Below, in pieces: positions 18,269-26,911 of a stretch of DNA of 46,306 nucleotides; positions within the stretch are counted from its first letter, which is position 1; the number at the start of each line of letters is the position of its first letter. This DNA comes from Bacteroidales bacterium (GTDB lineage: Bacteria > Bacteroidota > Bacteroidia > Bacteroidales > Paludibacteraceae). The notes beneath the pieces were generated by a model that saw nothing but the letters and a program-made list of their open reading frames with translations, had not been told where the DNA came from and made no database searches. The stretch spans positions 1-46,306 of the forward strand of contig SUWZ01000024.1 of NCBI GenBank assembly GCA_015061185.1, read 5' to 3'. The translations under genes were made by a program, and so were the position numbers.

Positions 18269-18520
18269 TTACTTAGCTCTTTCGATTATTTCTACTAATC
18301 TCCATCTCTTAGTCTTGCTCAACGGGCGAGTCTCCATGATTTTTACAAAATCGCCAATATTGCACTCATTCTTCTCGTCGTGAGCATGATATTTCTTCGT
18401 TTTATTAACGAACTTTTGATAAATAGGGTGTTTTTCCTTCCATTTAACAGCTACTGTAATGGTCTTATCCATTTTGTTGCTGGAAACTACACCTTGTCTT
18501 TCTTTTCTTAAGTTTCTCAT
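18269..18520 (-). CDS. rpsQ: 30S ribosomal protein S17
   Basis: S17 is a primary 16S rRNA binder with an OB-fold. The 83-residue protein has [20 protein letters not shown], the [20 protein letters not shown] segment and the closing [18 protein letters not shown]. All are diagnostic. It lies between rpmC (18 nt upstream) and rplN. Confidence 0.98.
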   Translation of the reverse strand: MRNLRKERQGVVSSNKMDKTITVAVKWKEKHPIYQKFVNKTKKYHAHDEKNECNIGDFVKIMETRPLSKTKRWRLVEIIERAK

Positions 18521-18538
18521 TTTAATCTGCTCAATTTA

Positions 18539-18733
18539 TTAATTATTAAGATCACGAAGAGTCAACTCCGTATTAATTCGTGCAATATTCTTACGAATAG
18601 CCTTAATTTGAGAAGGGTTATCCAATGGTGATACTGAATGACTCAATTTAACACGCACTAAATTAGCATTCTCTTCAGCAAGTTTATCAAGCAACTCTTG
18701 CTTAGTTAATTCTTTTAATTCTGCTATTTTCAT
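18539..18733 (-). CDS. rpmC: 50S ribosomal protein L29
   Basis: L29 is a small helical hairpin near the exit tunnel, part of the docking site for trigger factor and SRP. The 64-residue protein begins MKIAELKELTKQELLDKLAE and ends with the helix IKAIRKNIARINTELTLRDL. The standard neighbours rplP (6 nt upstream) and rpsQ confirm it. Confidence 0.97.
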   Translation of the reverse strand: MKIAELKELTKQELLDKLAEENANLVRVKLSHSVSPLDNPSQIKAIRKNIARINTELTLRDLNN

Positions 18734-18739
18734 AACTTA

Positions 18740-19174
18740 TTACACGTTTTGGTTTTGAGCATCAAAATCTCTTCTTACAATAAACTTAGTAGCTATCGGT
18801 AACTTTTGAGCTGCCAAGCGCAATGCCTCTTTTGCAACATCAAAAGGAACACCTTCTACTTCAATAACAATACGTCCTGGAGTTATAGGCGCAACAAATC
18901 CTTCTGGATTACCTTTTCCCTTACCCATACGAACCTCAGCTGGTTTCTTTGTAATAGGCTTATCAGGGAATATACGAATCCAAATCTGACCTTGTCTTTG
19001 CATATAACGTGTTACAGCAATACGAGCTGCCTCTATCTGACGTCCAGTGATCCACTTAGACTCCAAGGCTTTTATTCCGAATGAACCAAACGCCAACTGA
19101 TTTCCACGTTGCGCTTCACCCTTCATACGACCTTTTTGTTGTCTTCTGAACTTTGTTTTTTTAGGTTGTAACAT
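18740..19174 (-). CDS. rplP: 50S ribosomal protein L16
   Basis: L16 helps shape the A-site tRNA path and is needed for late 50S assembly. The 144-residue protein begins [19 protein letters not shown] and has [40 protein letters not shown] and [10 protein letters not shown], all family hallmarks. It lies 31 nt after rpsC and 6 nt before rpmC. Confidence 0.98.
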   Translation of the reverse strand: MLQPKKTKFRRQQKGRMKGEAQRGNQLAFGSFGIKALESKWITGRQIEAARIAVTRYMQRQGQIWIRIFPDKPITKKPAEVRMGKGKGNPEGFVAPITPGRIVIEVEGVPFDVAKEALRLAAQKLPIATKFIVRRDFDAQNQNV

Positions 19175-19205
19175 TTTTCCTTCAATTCTAATTCGTTAAA
19201 CAGAA

Positions 19206-19931
19206 TTACTTTCTTTTTTTCTTGAAGCCTTGTTGTTTTCCAGCTGATTGATTTCCTCCTCTTCCAGACTCTTTAGCAGATGTGAAATTAGGAGCTAAAT
19301 CTCTCTTTCCGTAAACTTCACCTCGGCAGATCCAAACCTTAATTCCAATTAAACCTACCTTAGTTAATGCCTCAGCTTGTGCATAATCAATGTCCGCTCT
19401 TAATGTATGCAAAGGAGTTCTTCCCTCTTTATACATTTCAGAACGAGCCATTTCCGCACCGTTCAAACGACCTGATACTTGGACTTTGATTCCTTCTGCA
19501 CCCATACGCATTGTAGAAGCAATAGCCATTTTTGTTGCACGACGATATGCTATTTTTCCTTCAACCTGACGAGCGATGTTGTTTGCTACGATAGTTGCAT
19601 CTAATTCAGGTCTCTTCACTTCAAAGATGTTAATTTGAACCTCCTTGTCAGTGATACCTTTCAACTCTTCTTTTAACTTTTCAACTTCTTGTCCACCCTT
19701 ACCGATGATAAGCCCCGGACGAGCTGTACATACTGTAATAGTAACAAGTTTTAACGTACGTTCGATAACTATTCTTGAAACGCTAGCCTTTGCAAGACGG
19801 GCATTTAGATACTTTCTTAACTTTGCATCTTCCAAGATAGTATCGCCGTAATTATTTCCGCCGAACCAGTTTGAGTCCCAACCTTTAATGATTCCTAAAC
19901 GGTTACTTATTGGATTTACTTTCTGTCCCAT
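19206..19931 (-). CDS. rpsC: 30S ribosomal protein S3
   Basis: S3 lies at the mRNA entry site and takes part in mRNA unwinding. The 241-residue protein begins [20 protein letters not shown]. The KH RNA-binding motif [20 protein letters not shown] is near residue 75, and the C-terminal domain has [20 protein letters not shown] and GVIGIKVWI-like [16 protein letters not shown] basic tail ([11 protein letters not shown]) ends it. It follows rplV by 7 nt. Confidence 0.98.
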   Translation of the reverse strand: MGQKVNPISNRLGIIKGWDSNWFGGNNYGDTILEDAKLRKYLNARLAKASVSRIVIERTLKLVTITVCTARPGLIIGKGGQEVEKLKEELKGITDKEVQINIFEVKRPELDATIVANNIARQVEGKIAYRRATKMAIASTMRMGAEGIKVQVSGRLNGAEMARSEMYKEGRTPLHTLRADIDYAQAEALTKVGLIGIKVWICRGEVYGKRDLAPNFTSAKESGRGGNQSAGKQQGFKKKRK

Positions 19932-19938
19932 CTAACAA

Positions 19939-20346
19939 TTAATTTTGGTTAGCATTATTAATAGAATCTACAAATATAGTCACATGATTAGAACGCTTAC
20001 GAATTCTATATCCTCTTCCTTGAGGAGCCGGACGTAGTCTTTTAAGTGTTCTTGCTTCATCCACATAAATTGAACTAATGTACAATTCGCCGCTGTCCGC
20101 TGTCTTATCGTTCTTTTTCTCCCAATTGGCTATCGCTGAACGAAGCAACCCTTCCAAACGAATTGAAGCCTCCTTTTTCGAGTATCTCAATACACTAAGT
20201 GCTTTATATGCTTCCATTCCACGAATCATATCAGCAACTAAGCGCATCTTACGAGGAGAAGTAGGAACATCGTTCAACTTCGCAAAATATTGCGAACGGC
20301 GTGCCTCCTTCATTGCCTTTGCTCGGTTTTCCTTTCTTTGACTCAT
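19939..20346 (-). CDS. rplV: 50S ribosomal protein L22
   Basis: L22 sends a long hairpin into the exit tunnel, where it meets macrolides and stalling peptides. The 135-residue protein has a charged N-terminal extension (about 20 residues) before the core [18 protein letters not shown]. The tunnel hairpin is normal ([20 protein letters not shown]). It follows rpsS by 39 nt. Confidence 0.98.
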   Translation of the reverse strand: MSQRKENRAKAMKEARRSQYFAKLNDVPTSPRKMRLVADMIRGMEAYKALSVLRYSKKEASIRLEGLLRSAIANWEKKNDKTADSGELYISSIYVDEARTLKRLRPAPQGRGYRIRKRSNHVTIFVDSINNANQN

Positions 20347-20385
20347 TTTATTTTTACTTTTTTAATTTTTTACTTAATTCACGGT

Positions 20386-20655
20386 TTATTTTTTCTTATT
20401 TCCACCGTGTCCTCTAAATGTACGAGTCATTGAGAACTCTCCCAACTTGTGGCCTACCATGTTCTCGGTTACGTACACAGGGATAAATTTATTTCCGTTA
20501 TGAACTGCTATTGTATGACCCACAAAATCCGGAGAAATCATTGACGCTCTTGACCATGTTTTAATCACGGATTTCTTTCCGCTCTCATTCATTGCCAAAA
20601 CTTTTTTCTCTAGCTTTACACTGATAAATGGGCCTTTTTTTAATGAACGACTCAT
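20386..20655 (-). CDS. rpsS: 30S ribosomal protein S19
   Basis: S19 partners with S13 in the 30S head. The 89-residue protein begins [20 protein letters not shown] and contains the universal [22 protein letters not shown] and [20 protein letters not shown]. It follows rplB by 17 nt. Confidence 0.98.
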   Translation of the reverse strand: MSRSLKKGPFISVKLEKKVLAMNESGKKSVIKTWSRASMISPDFVGHTIAVHNGNKFIPVYVTENMVGHKLGEFSMTRTFRGHGGNKKK

Positions 20656-20672
20656 AAAAATTACCTTTTAAA

Positions 20673-21497
20673 TTACTTTTTCCTTCTTTCAATAATATAC
20701 TTATTAGAAGCATTCTTAGGTGCTCTTGTCTTGTAGCCCTTAGCCAACAAGCCTTTTCTTGATCTTGGGTGACCTCCTGATTGACGACCTTCACCACCAC
20801 CCATTGGGTGATCTACCGGGTTCATCACTACAGCTCTGTTACGAGGACGACGTCCTAACCAACGTGAACGACCAGCTTTTCCTGAACGCTCTAATGCATG
20901 ATCAGAATTTCCTACAGCTCCAATAGTAGCCTTACATGTACACAAGATCATTCTTGTCTCACCTGAAGGTAATTTAACAATCGCATATTTGCCTTCTCTC
21001 GAAGTTAATTGAGCAAACGTACCTGCCGAGCGAACCAATGAGGCTCCTTGACCTGGACGCAACTCCAAATTGTGGATAATTGTTCCCAACGGAATGTTTT
21101 GCAAAGGCAATGCATTTCCTACTTCAGGAGCAGCTTCTGCGCCAGACAAAATCTCTTGCCCAACTTCCAAGCCATTTGGTGCCAAGATATAACGTTTCTC
21201 TCCATCTACGTAAAACAATAATGCAATACGAGCCGAACGATTTGGATCATACTCTATTGTTTTTACTACTGCAGGAACGCCATCCTTGTCTCTCTTGAAG
21301 TCAATTACTCTATACTTTCTCTTGTGACCTCCACCAATGTAACGCATTGTCATCTTTCCGGTATTATTTCTACCTCCGGTCTTTGACAATCCTTTCACAA
21401 GAGATTTTTCTGGTGTGCTTGACGTAATTGTATCAAACGTACCAATAACTTTGTGTCTTTGACCCGGCGTTGTGGGTCTAAATTTACGAACAGCCAT
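20673..21497 (-). CDS. rplB: 50S ribosomal protein L2
   Basis: L2 is needed for subunit joining and supports the peptidyl-transferase centre. The 274-residue protein begins [17 protein letters not shown] and has [20 protein letters not shown]. The late motif [19 protein letters not shown] contains the conserved histidine that corresponds to His229 of E. coli. Length is normal. It lies 5 nt after rplW. Confidence 0.98.
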   Translation of the reverse strand: MAVRKFRPTTPGQRHKVIGTFDTITSSTPEKSLVKGLSKTGGRNNTGKMTMRYIGGGHKRKYRVIDFKRDKDGVPAVVKTIEYDPNRSARIALLFYVDGEKRYILAPNGLEVGQEILSGAEAAPEVGNALPLQNIPLGTIIHNLELRPGQGASLVRSAGTFAQLTSREGKYAIVKLPSGETRMILCTCKATIGAVGNSDHALERSGKAGRSRWLGRRPRNRAVVMNPVDHPMGGGEGRQSGGHPRSRKGLLAKGYKTRAPKNASNKYIIERRKK

Positions 21498-21502
21498 TTG
21501 TC

Positions 21503-21793
21503 TTAAATATTGCTATAAAAATCTATTACTTCACCTTCTTTCAAAGTTACGTATGCTTTCTTGTAAGAAGCAGCACGGCCCTTCAAAATTCCTGTCTTTG
21601 TATAACGTGCTTTCGCTTTTCCTTCCACTTGCAAAGTGTTAACCGAAACCACTGTTACATTATACAACTCCTCAATTGCCTTCTTAATCTCAATTTTATT
21701 GGCCTTTGGAGACACACGAAAACCATAGCGAGAATATTTCTCACTAGTGTTTTGTGTCTTTTCTGTTGCAATCGGTTTAATTATGATTCCCAT
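21503..21793 (-). CDS. rplW: 50S ribosomal protein L23
   Basis: L23 lies at the exit of the peptide tunnel and is the docking point for trigger factor. The 96-residue protein has [20 protein letters not shown], the [17 protein letters not shown] helix and [18 protein letters not shown], typical of the family. A strong Shine-Dalgarno AAGGAGGT precedes it, at the end of rplD. It lies 13 nt downstream of rplD. Confidence 0.98.
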   Translation of the reverse strand: MGIIIKPIATEKTQNTSEKYSRYGFRVSPKANKIEIKKAIEELYNVTVVSVNTLQVEGKAKARYTKTGILKGRAASYKKAYVTLKEGEVIDFYSNI

Positions 21794-21800
21794 CTTTTCA

Positions 21801-21808
21801 ACCTCCTT
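21801..21808 (-). promoter_or_regulatory. Strong Shine-Dalgarno sequence of rplW
   Basis: AAGGAGGT on the - strand, 7 nt before the rplW ATG, overlaps the rplD stop codon. It is one of only two near-perfect sites I see before starts in this window. Confidence 0.7.
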
Positions 21809-22436
21809 AATCTTTTAAATTATTCTCAATATTAGCCAAAGCACCTTCTGTTATCAAAAGGCATGCAGAATCCAAAATTGCATAAGTATTTACATCTGAA
21901 GATGTTATAACTTTTGCATTTTGTAAATTTCTAGCTGACAAATATACGTTTTTATTTGGTTCTGACAAAATTAAAAGCGTTTTCTTATCAGCAATTTTCA
22001 ATCCTGACATCATTGAAACAAAATCTTTTGTTTTTGGAGCATCAAAAGATACGTTTTCTAATACGATTACCTCGTTATCCTTAATCTTTGCAGACAATGC
22101 TGATTTACGAGCCAACTTCTTAGTTTTTTTGTTCAATTTGAAACTATAATCACGAGGTACCGGACCAAATACTCTTGCTCCTCCTACTAGAACTGGTGAG
22201 TTGATATCTCCACGACGAGCTCCTCCTCCTCCTTTTTGACGTCCTAATTTACGAGTACTTCCTGAAATTTCGCTTCTTTCCTTTGATTTGTGAGTTCCTT
22301 GACGTTTGTTTGCTAAATATTGCTTAACATCCAAGTACATCACATGCTCATTTGGTTCGATGCCAAAAATATTATCATCCAAAGATACTTTTCTTCCTGT
22401 ATCTTCTCCTTTGATATTATATACACTAAGTTCCAT
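21807..22436 (-). CDS. rplD: 50S ribosomal protein L4
   Basis: L4 reaches into the exit tunnel and in E. coli also represses the S10 operon. The 209-residue protein has the conserved loop [20 protein letters not shown] followed by [16 protein letters not shown], then the globular part with [19 protein letters not shown]-like sequence. Its ATG shares one base with the rplC stop (TAATG at 22434-22438), which suggests coupled translation. Confidence 0.98.
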   Translation of the reverse strand: MELSVYNIKGEDTGRKVSLDDNIFGIEPNEHVMYLDVKQYLANKRQGTHKSKERSEISGSTRKLGRQKGGGGARRGDINSPVLVGGARVFGPVPRDYSFKLNKKTKKLARKSALSAKIKDNEVIVLENVSFDAPKTKDFVSMMSGLKIADKKTLLILSEPNKNVYLSARNLQNAKVITSSDVNTYAILDSACLLITEGALANIENNLKD

Positions 22437-23053
22437 TACTTATTCACAATTACGATTGAACCTTTAGCTCCTGGCAACGACCCTTTCAATATCAAAAGAT
22501 TGTTTTCAGGAATTACCTTTAACACTTGAAGATTCTGAATAGTAACAGACTCTCCACCCATACGTCCAGCCATACGCATTCCTTTGAATACTTTTGCCGG
22601 ATAAGAACACGCACCAATTGATCCCGGTGCTCTCAAACGATTGTGCTGACCATGAGTTGTTTGTTGAACTCCTCCAAATCCATGACGCTTAACTACACCT
22701 TGGAATCCTTTTCCTTTTGAAGTTCCTACAACATCAACAAACTTTGAATTTGAGAATAAATCTACAGTGATCTCATCACCTAATTTATACTCTTCTTCAA
22801 ATCCCTTGAACTCGGCCAAGTGTCTCTTTGGTGTTACAGAGGCTTTTTTGAAGTGTCCCAACTCTGCTTGAGTTGTGTGTTTCTCCTTCTTATCCATATA
22901 TCCTAATTGGATAGCCTCATAACCATCTTTCTCGATGGTTTTGATTTGCGTAACAACGCAAGGACCTACTTCGACAACAGTGCATGGAACATTTTTTCCA
23001 TCGGCACTGAAAACGGATGTCATTCCGATCTTTTTTCCTAATAATCCTGGCAT
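22436..23053 (-). CDS. rplC: 50S ribosomal protein L3
   Basis: L3 starts 50S assembly, and its loop reaches the peptidyl-transferase centre. The 205-residue protein begins [20 protein letters not shown] and contains [19 protein letters not shown] and [20 protein letters not shown]. The glutamine of the GQ motif is the residue methylated in E. coli. It follows rpsJ by 16 nt and overlaps rplD by one base. Confidence 0.98.
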   Translation of the reverse strand: MPGLLGKKIGMTSVFSADGKNVPCTVVEVGPCVVTQIKTIEKDGYEAIQLGYMDKKEKHTTQAELGHFKKASVTPKRHLAEFKGFEEEYKLGDEITVDLFSNSKFVDVVGTSKGKGFQGVVKRHGFGGVQQTTHGQHNRLRAPGSIGACSYPAKVFKGMRMAGRMGGESVTIQNLQVLKVIPENNLLILKGSLPGAKGSIVIVNK

Positions 23054-23069
23054 TTCAATAAATATTAAA

Positions 23070-23378
23070 TTACAATACTTTAATTTCTACATGAACTCCA
23101 CTCGGCAATTCAAGCTTCATCAAGGCATCTACAGTCTTTCCTGTTGAGCTATAGATATCAATCAATCTCTTGAATGAAGACAATTGGAATTGCTCTCTTG
23201 ACTTCTTGTTAACAAAAGTTGAACGGTTTACCGTAAAGATGCGCTTGTGTGTTGGTAATGGAATTGGACCTCTCACTGCTGCTCCTGTACTTTTTACGGT
23301 CTTTACGATCTTCTCAGCTGATTTATCAACCAAATTGTGATCGTAAGATTTCAATTTAATTCTAATTTTTTGACTCAT
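23070..23378 (-). CDS. rpsJ: 30S ribosomal protein S10
   Basis: S10 is in the 30S head and also acts with NusB in antitermination. The 102-residue protein begins [20 protein letters not shown] and has [20 protein letters not shown] and the [20 protein letters not shown] segment. It opens the S10 part of the superoperon, 25 nt after fusA. There is no tuf gene between fusA and rpsJ. Confidence 0.98.
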   Translation of the reverse strand: MSQKIRIKLKSYDHNLVDKSAEKIVKTVKSTGAAVRGPIPLPTHKRIFTVNRSTFVNKKSREQFQLSSFKRLIDIYSSTGKTVDALMKLELPSGVHVEIKVL

Positions 23379-23403
23379 CTCTTTGAATCTAAATTTGTTA
23401 TAA

Positions 23404-25527
23404 TTACAATAATTCTACTCTTCCTTTTGCTTCTGTTACTACTTGCTTAGCAATTGATGTAGAAACTTCTGCATAATGTGAAAACTCCATTGATGAAGTA
23501 GCACGTCCTGATGTGATTGTACGTAAGTCTGTTACATATCCAAACATCTCTGCCAACGGAACTTTTGCTTTTACAATTCTTGCTCCTGAACGGCTAGTTT
23601 CCATACCTTCAACTTGTCCACGACGTTTGTTCAAGTCTCCGATAACATCACCCATATTCTCTTCCGGTGTGATTACCTCTAATTTCATAATTGGCTCCAT
23701 CAATACAGGTTTTGCCTTTGCACATGCCTCCTTAAATGCCAAGTTAGCACAAATTTCAAATGACAATTGATCTGAATCGACAGGGTGATATGATCCATCC
23801 TCAACTACTACTTTCAATTGTTCTACAGGGAATCCTGCCAAAACTCCATTACGCATAGCTGATTGGAATCCTTTTTGAATAGATGGAATAAATTCTTTTG
23901 GAATATTTCCTCCTTTTACCACATCTTCAAATTGCAAGTTTCCTTCAAATCCTTCATCTACCGGACCAACTTTAACAATAATATCAGCATACTTACCACG
24001 ACCTCCGGATTGTTTCTTATACAACTCACGGTGAGAAACTGTGTTAGTAATAGCCTCTTTATAACTTACTTGAGGACGACCTTGATTACATTCTACCTTA
24101 AACTCTCTTTTCAAACGGTCTATAATAATCTCCAAGTGTAACTCACCCATTCCGGAGATAACTGTTTGACCTGATTGCTCATCTGTTTTTACGGTAAATG
24201 TTGGGTCTTCTTCAGCTAATTTAGCCAAACCATTTCCTAATTTATCAACGTCTTTTTGAGTCTTAGGCTCAATTGCAATACCAATCACCGGATCAGGGAA
24301 ATCCATAGATTCCAAAATCATGTGATCTTTTGCATCTTCACTACACAAAGTATCTCCTGTACGGATATCTTTAAATCCAACACCGGCACCGATATCACCA
24401 GCTGAAATTACATCTACAGCATTTTGATGATTTGAGTGCATTTGGAACAAACGTGAAATACGCTCTTTCTTCCCTGAACGAGTATTAAAGATGTATGAAC
24501 CAGCATCTATCTTTCCAGAGTAAACACGGAAGAAGCACAAACGTCCAACATATGGGTCTGTTGCAATCTTAAATGCCAATGCACACAAAGGTTCATCTTC
24601 ATCCGGATGTCTGATTACTTTCTTATCTGGATCTGACAATGATGCACCTTCAATTTCAGGAGTATCCATTGGGCTTGGCAAATACGCACAAACTGCATCC
24701 AACATTGTTTGAACTCCCTTGTTTTTGAAAGAAGAACCACAAATCATTGGGAAAACTGCCATTGCAATAGTAGCTTTTCTCAATGCAACACGAATTTCGT
24801 CTTCTGTAATAGTTGATGGATCATCAAAGAATTTTTCCATCATTACATCATCATGTTCTGCAATTGCTTCCAACATTTTATCTCTCCACTCTTGTGCTTC
24901 ATCAACCAAATCAGCAGGAATCTCTTCCACTGAGTATTGAGCACCCATAGTCTCATCATTCCATATAATAGCCTTCATCTTTACAAGGTCAACTACACCC
25001 TTAAAAGTCTCTTCAGCCCCAATTGGAATTTGAATCGGACATGGATTAGCACCTAATACCTCTTTAATTTGAGCGTAAACGTCAAAGAAATTTGCACCGG
25101 AACGGTCCATCTTGTTTACGTAGCATATACGAGGTACATTATATTTATCTGCTTGACGCCATACAGTTTCTGACTGAGGTTCTACACCACCTACAGCACA
25201 GAAAGCAGCAACAGCTCCGTCCAAGATACGCAATGAACGCTCTACCTCTACAGTAAAGTCAACGTGTCCCGGAGTATCAATCAAGTTGATTTTGTACTTC
25301 TTATCAGCATAATTCCAATACGTAGTAGTAGCCGCCGAAGTAATAGTAATACCTCTTTCTTGCTCTTGCTCCATCCAGTCCATTGTTGCTGCACCATCAT
25401 GCACCTCACCAATTTTATGGGTCAAACCGGTGTAGAACAAAATACGTTCTGAAGTTGTTGTCTTACCAGCATCAATGTGCGCCATGATACCGATATTTCT
25501 TGTATATTTTAAATCTGCTTTAGCCAT
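23404..25527 (-). CDS. fusA: Translation elongation factor G
   Basis: EF-G drives tRNA-mRNA translocation and, with RRF, ribosome recycling. The 707-residue protein has all G-domain motifs: AHIDAGKTT at 16-24, RGITI at 58-62, DTPGH at 84-88 with the catalytic His88, and NKMD at 138-141. Domains II-V follow, including GMGELHLEI in domain III and [23 protein letters not shown] in domain V. Its place in the str operon marks it as the main EF-G rather than the second EF-G paralogue known in Bacteroidota. It lies 21 nt downstream of rpsG. Confidence 0.98.
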   Translation of the reverse strand: MAKADLKYTRNIGIMAHIDAGKTTTSERILFYTGLTHKIGEVHDGAATMDWMEQEQERGITITSAATTTYWNYADKKYKINLIDTPGHVDFTVEVERSLRILDGAVAAFCAVGGVEPQSETVWRQADKYNVPRICYVNKMDRSGANFFDVYAQIKEVLGANPCPIQIPIGAEETFKGVVDLVKMKAIIWNDETMGAQYSVEEIPADLVDEAQEWRDKMLEAIAEHDDVMMEKFFDDPSTITEDEIRVALRKATIAMAVFPMICGSSFKNKGVQTMLDAVCAYLPSPMDTPEIEGASLSDPDKKVIRHPDEDEPLCALAFKIATDPYVGRLCFFRVYSGKIDAGSYIFNTRSGKKERISRLFQMHSNHQNAVDVISAGDIGAGVGFKDIRTGDTLCSEDAKDHMILESMDFPDPVIGIAIEPKTQKDVDKLGNGLAKLAEEDPTFTVKTDEQSGQTVISGMGELHLEIIIDRLKREFKVECNQGRPQVSYKEAITNTVSHRELYKKQSGGRGKYADIIVKVGPVDEGFEGNLQFEDVVKGGNIPKEFIPSIQKGFQSAMRNGVLAGFPVEQLKVVVEDGSYHPVDSDQLSFEICANLAFKEACAKAKPVLMEPIMKLEVITPEENMGDVIGDLNKRRGQVEGMETSRSGARIVKAKVPLAEMFGYVTDLRTITSGRATSSMEFSHYAEVSTSIAKQVVTEAKGRVELL

Positions 25528-25548
25528 TTTATTTTATTCAATTAGAGA

Positions 25549-26025
25549 TTAAAATCTAAAGTGAGCATACGCACGGTTTGCTTCTGCCATCTTATGCATA
25601 TCCTCTTTTCTCTTAAATGCTCCACCTTGATTGTTGTAAGCATCTGCAATCTCAGCAGCCAATTTCTCAGCCATAGAGTGACCGCTTCTCTTGCGAGAAA
25701 ATATAATCATATTTTTCATTGAAATAGATTCCTTTCTATCCGGACGGATTTCAGTAGGAACTTGAAATGTTGCACCACCAACACGACGAGACTTAACCTC
25801 TACTTGCGGAGTAATATTCTCCAAAGCTTTTTTCCAAATCTCCAATGGTGATTTTTCTTCATTAGGAAGTTTAGACTTTACATTATCCAATGCAGTATAG
25901 AAAATATCGTATGCGATAGTTTTCTTACCATCGAACATCAAATGGTTCACAAATCTACTAACCATTACTTCATTAAAAACCGGATCTGGTAAAATAATCC
26001 GTTTTTTTGGTTTTGCTTTTCTCAT
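25549..26025 (-). CDS. rpsG: 30S ribosomal protein S7
   Basis: S7 starts assembly of the 30S head and in E. coli represses translation of the str operon. The 158-residue protein begins [20 protein letters not shown] and has [20 protein letters not shown], the [19 protein letters not shown] beta-hairpin and a C-terminus ending [10 protein letters not shown]. It is separated from rpsL by 132 nt, unusually wide for this operon, and a small hairpin lies in that gap. Confidence 0.98.
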   Translation of the reverse strand: MRKAKPKKRIILPDPVFNEVMVSRFVNHLMFDGKKTIAYDIFYTALDNVKSKLPNEEKSPLEIWKKALENITPQVEVKSRRVGGATFQVPTEIRPDRKESISMKNMIIFSRKRSGHSMAEKLAAEIADAYNNQGGAFKRKEDMHKMAEANRAYAHFRF

Positions 26026-26110
26026 TTTTTCTCAAAATTTTGTTTTGTTTTGGTTGCTCGTTGCTTCAACAGCTTCTCCAAGCCATTTACTCAACCTTCA
26101 TCTGCCACCT

Positions 26111-26132
26111 GTAAAACTAAAACTTGTTTTAC
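26111..26132 (-). promoter_or_regulatory. Hairpin in the rpsL-rpsG spacer, possible S7 leader element
   Basis: A 7-bp inverted repeat (GTAAAAC at 26111-26117 pairing with GTTTTAC at 26126-26132) with an 8-nt loop lies in the 132-nt gap before rpsG. In E. coli the matching spacer binds S7. That this one does so is inference. Confidence 0.3.
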
Positions 26133-26157
26133 TTAATTTAAATTACTCTCGTTAGAA

Positions 26158-26541
26158 TTACTTCTTAGCCTCTTTTGGTCTCTTTGCGCCATACTTAGAA
26201 CGACGTTGCGTGCGACCATTTACTCCTGCTGTATCCAAAGTTCCACGTACCACGTGATAACGAACTCCCGGTAAATCCTTAACACGACCTCCGCGAACCA
26301 TCACAATTGAGTGCTCTTGCAAGTTATGTCCCTCTCCCGGAATGTAAGCATTCACCTCTTTTTGGTTTGTTAAACGAACTCTGGCTACTTTACGCATAGC
26401 TGAATTCGGCTTCTTTGGAGTTGTAGTGTAAACTCTCACACAAACACCTCTTCTCTGTGGACAAGAGTCCAATGCCGGAGACTTACTTTTCTCCAACTGA
26501 CTTTCCCTTCCTTTTCTAACTAACTGTTGAATTGTAGGCAT
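26158..26541 (-). CDS. rpsL: 30S ribosomal protein S12
   Basis: S12 lies at the decoding centre and controls accuracy. The 127-residue protein begins [20 protein letters not shown]. It has the streptomycin-contact loop [11 protein letters not shown] with both lysines (43 and 44, counting Met) and [18 protein letters not shown]. No classical streptomycin-resistance change is visible at these sites. It is the first gene of the superoperon. A near-consensus Bacteroidota promoter lies about 55 nt upstream. Confidence 0.98.
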   Translation of the reverse strand: MPTIQQLVRKGRESQLEKSKSPALDSCPQRRGVCVRVYTTTPKKPNSAMRKVARVRLTNQKEVNAYIPGEGHNLQEHSIVMVRGGRVKDLPGVRYHVVRGTLDTAGVNGRTQRRSKYGAKRPKEAKK

Positions 26542-26596
26542 TTTGTTTTACTTTTAATTTATTTTAATTTTTTAAACATTCTTCTAAATGAGGGTA

Positions 26597-26628
26597 CAAA
26601 ATTAGACATTATTTTCATAATAAACAAA
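26597..26628 (-). promoter_or_regulatory. Bacteroidota-type promoter of the ribosomal superoperon
   Basis: On the - strand, TTTG (26625-26628), a 20-nt spacer and TAATTTTG (26597-26604) match the primary sigma factor consensus TTTG-N19/20-TAnnTTTG. The predicted leader to the rpsL ATG is about 50 nt. Confidence 0.8.
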
Positions 26629-26752
26629 TTTTCTACAAAACTTTTTATTAAATTATCTGAATTACAGATATATGCATGGTTTTTATCACAATATCGGGGG
26701 GACTCCTAATTGTTTTCCTATAATTATAACTTTGATCTATACTCTATCTTTT

Positions 26753-26779
26753 ACGATAAAAAATGTCTATTTTTATCGT
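26753..26779. repeat. Perfect 10-bp inverted repeat
   Basis: ACGATAAAAA (26753-26762) and TTTTTATCGT (26770-26779) are exact reverse complements around a 7-nt loop. It could be an operator for the divergent gene or a weak terminator-like hairpin. No coding gene ends at it. Confidence 0.6.
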
Positions 26780-26884
26780 ATTTATATTGTGCTATAATCA
26801 AGAAGTTTTTATTTTTGCCGATGGTTACTCTATTAATTTGATTGAAATGCGAATATATAATATCGCAAATCGCAAATTTCAGAA

Positions 26885-26892
26885 TAAGTTTG
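26885..26892 (+). promoter_or_regulatory. Possible -7 element for the HD phosphodiesterase gene
   Basis: TAAGTTTG fits TAnnTTTG, 19 nt before the ATG at 26912. No TTTG lies at the expected distance upstream, so this is only a half match. Confidence 0.25.
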
Positions 26893-26911
26893 GTTCAATA
26901 AAATTTTTGCT

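Larger units (their letters stand above)
26542..26911. other. 370-nt divergent intergenic region between rpsL and the HD phosphodiesterase gene
   Basis: This AT-rich spacer holds the rpsL promoter at its left end, a perfect 10-bp inverted repeat at 26753-26779, and a possible -7 element for the rightward gene near 26885. I see no ORF or RNA gene in it. Confidence 0.7.
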
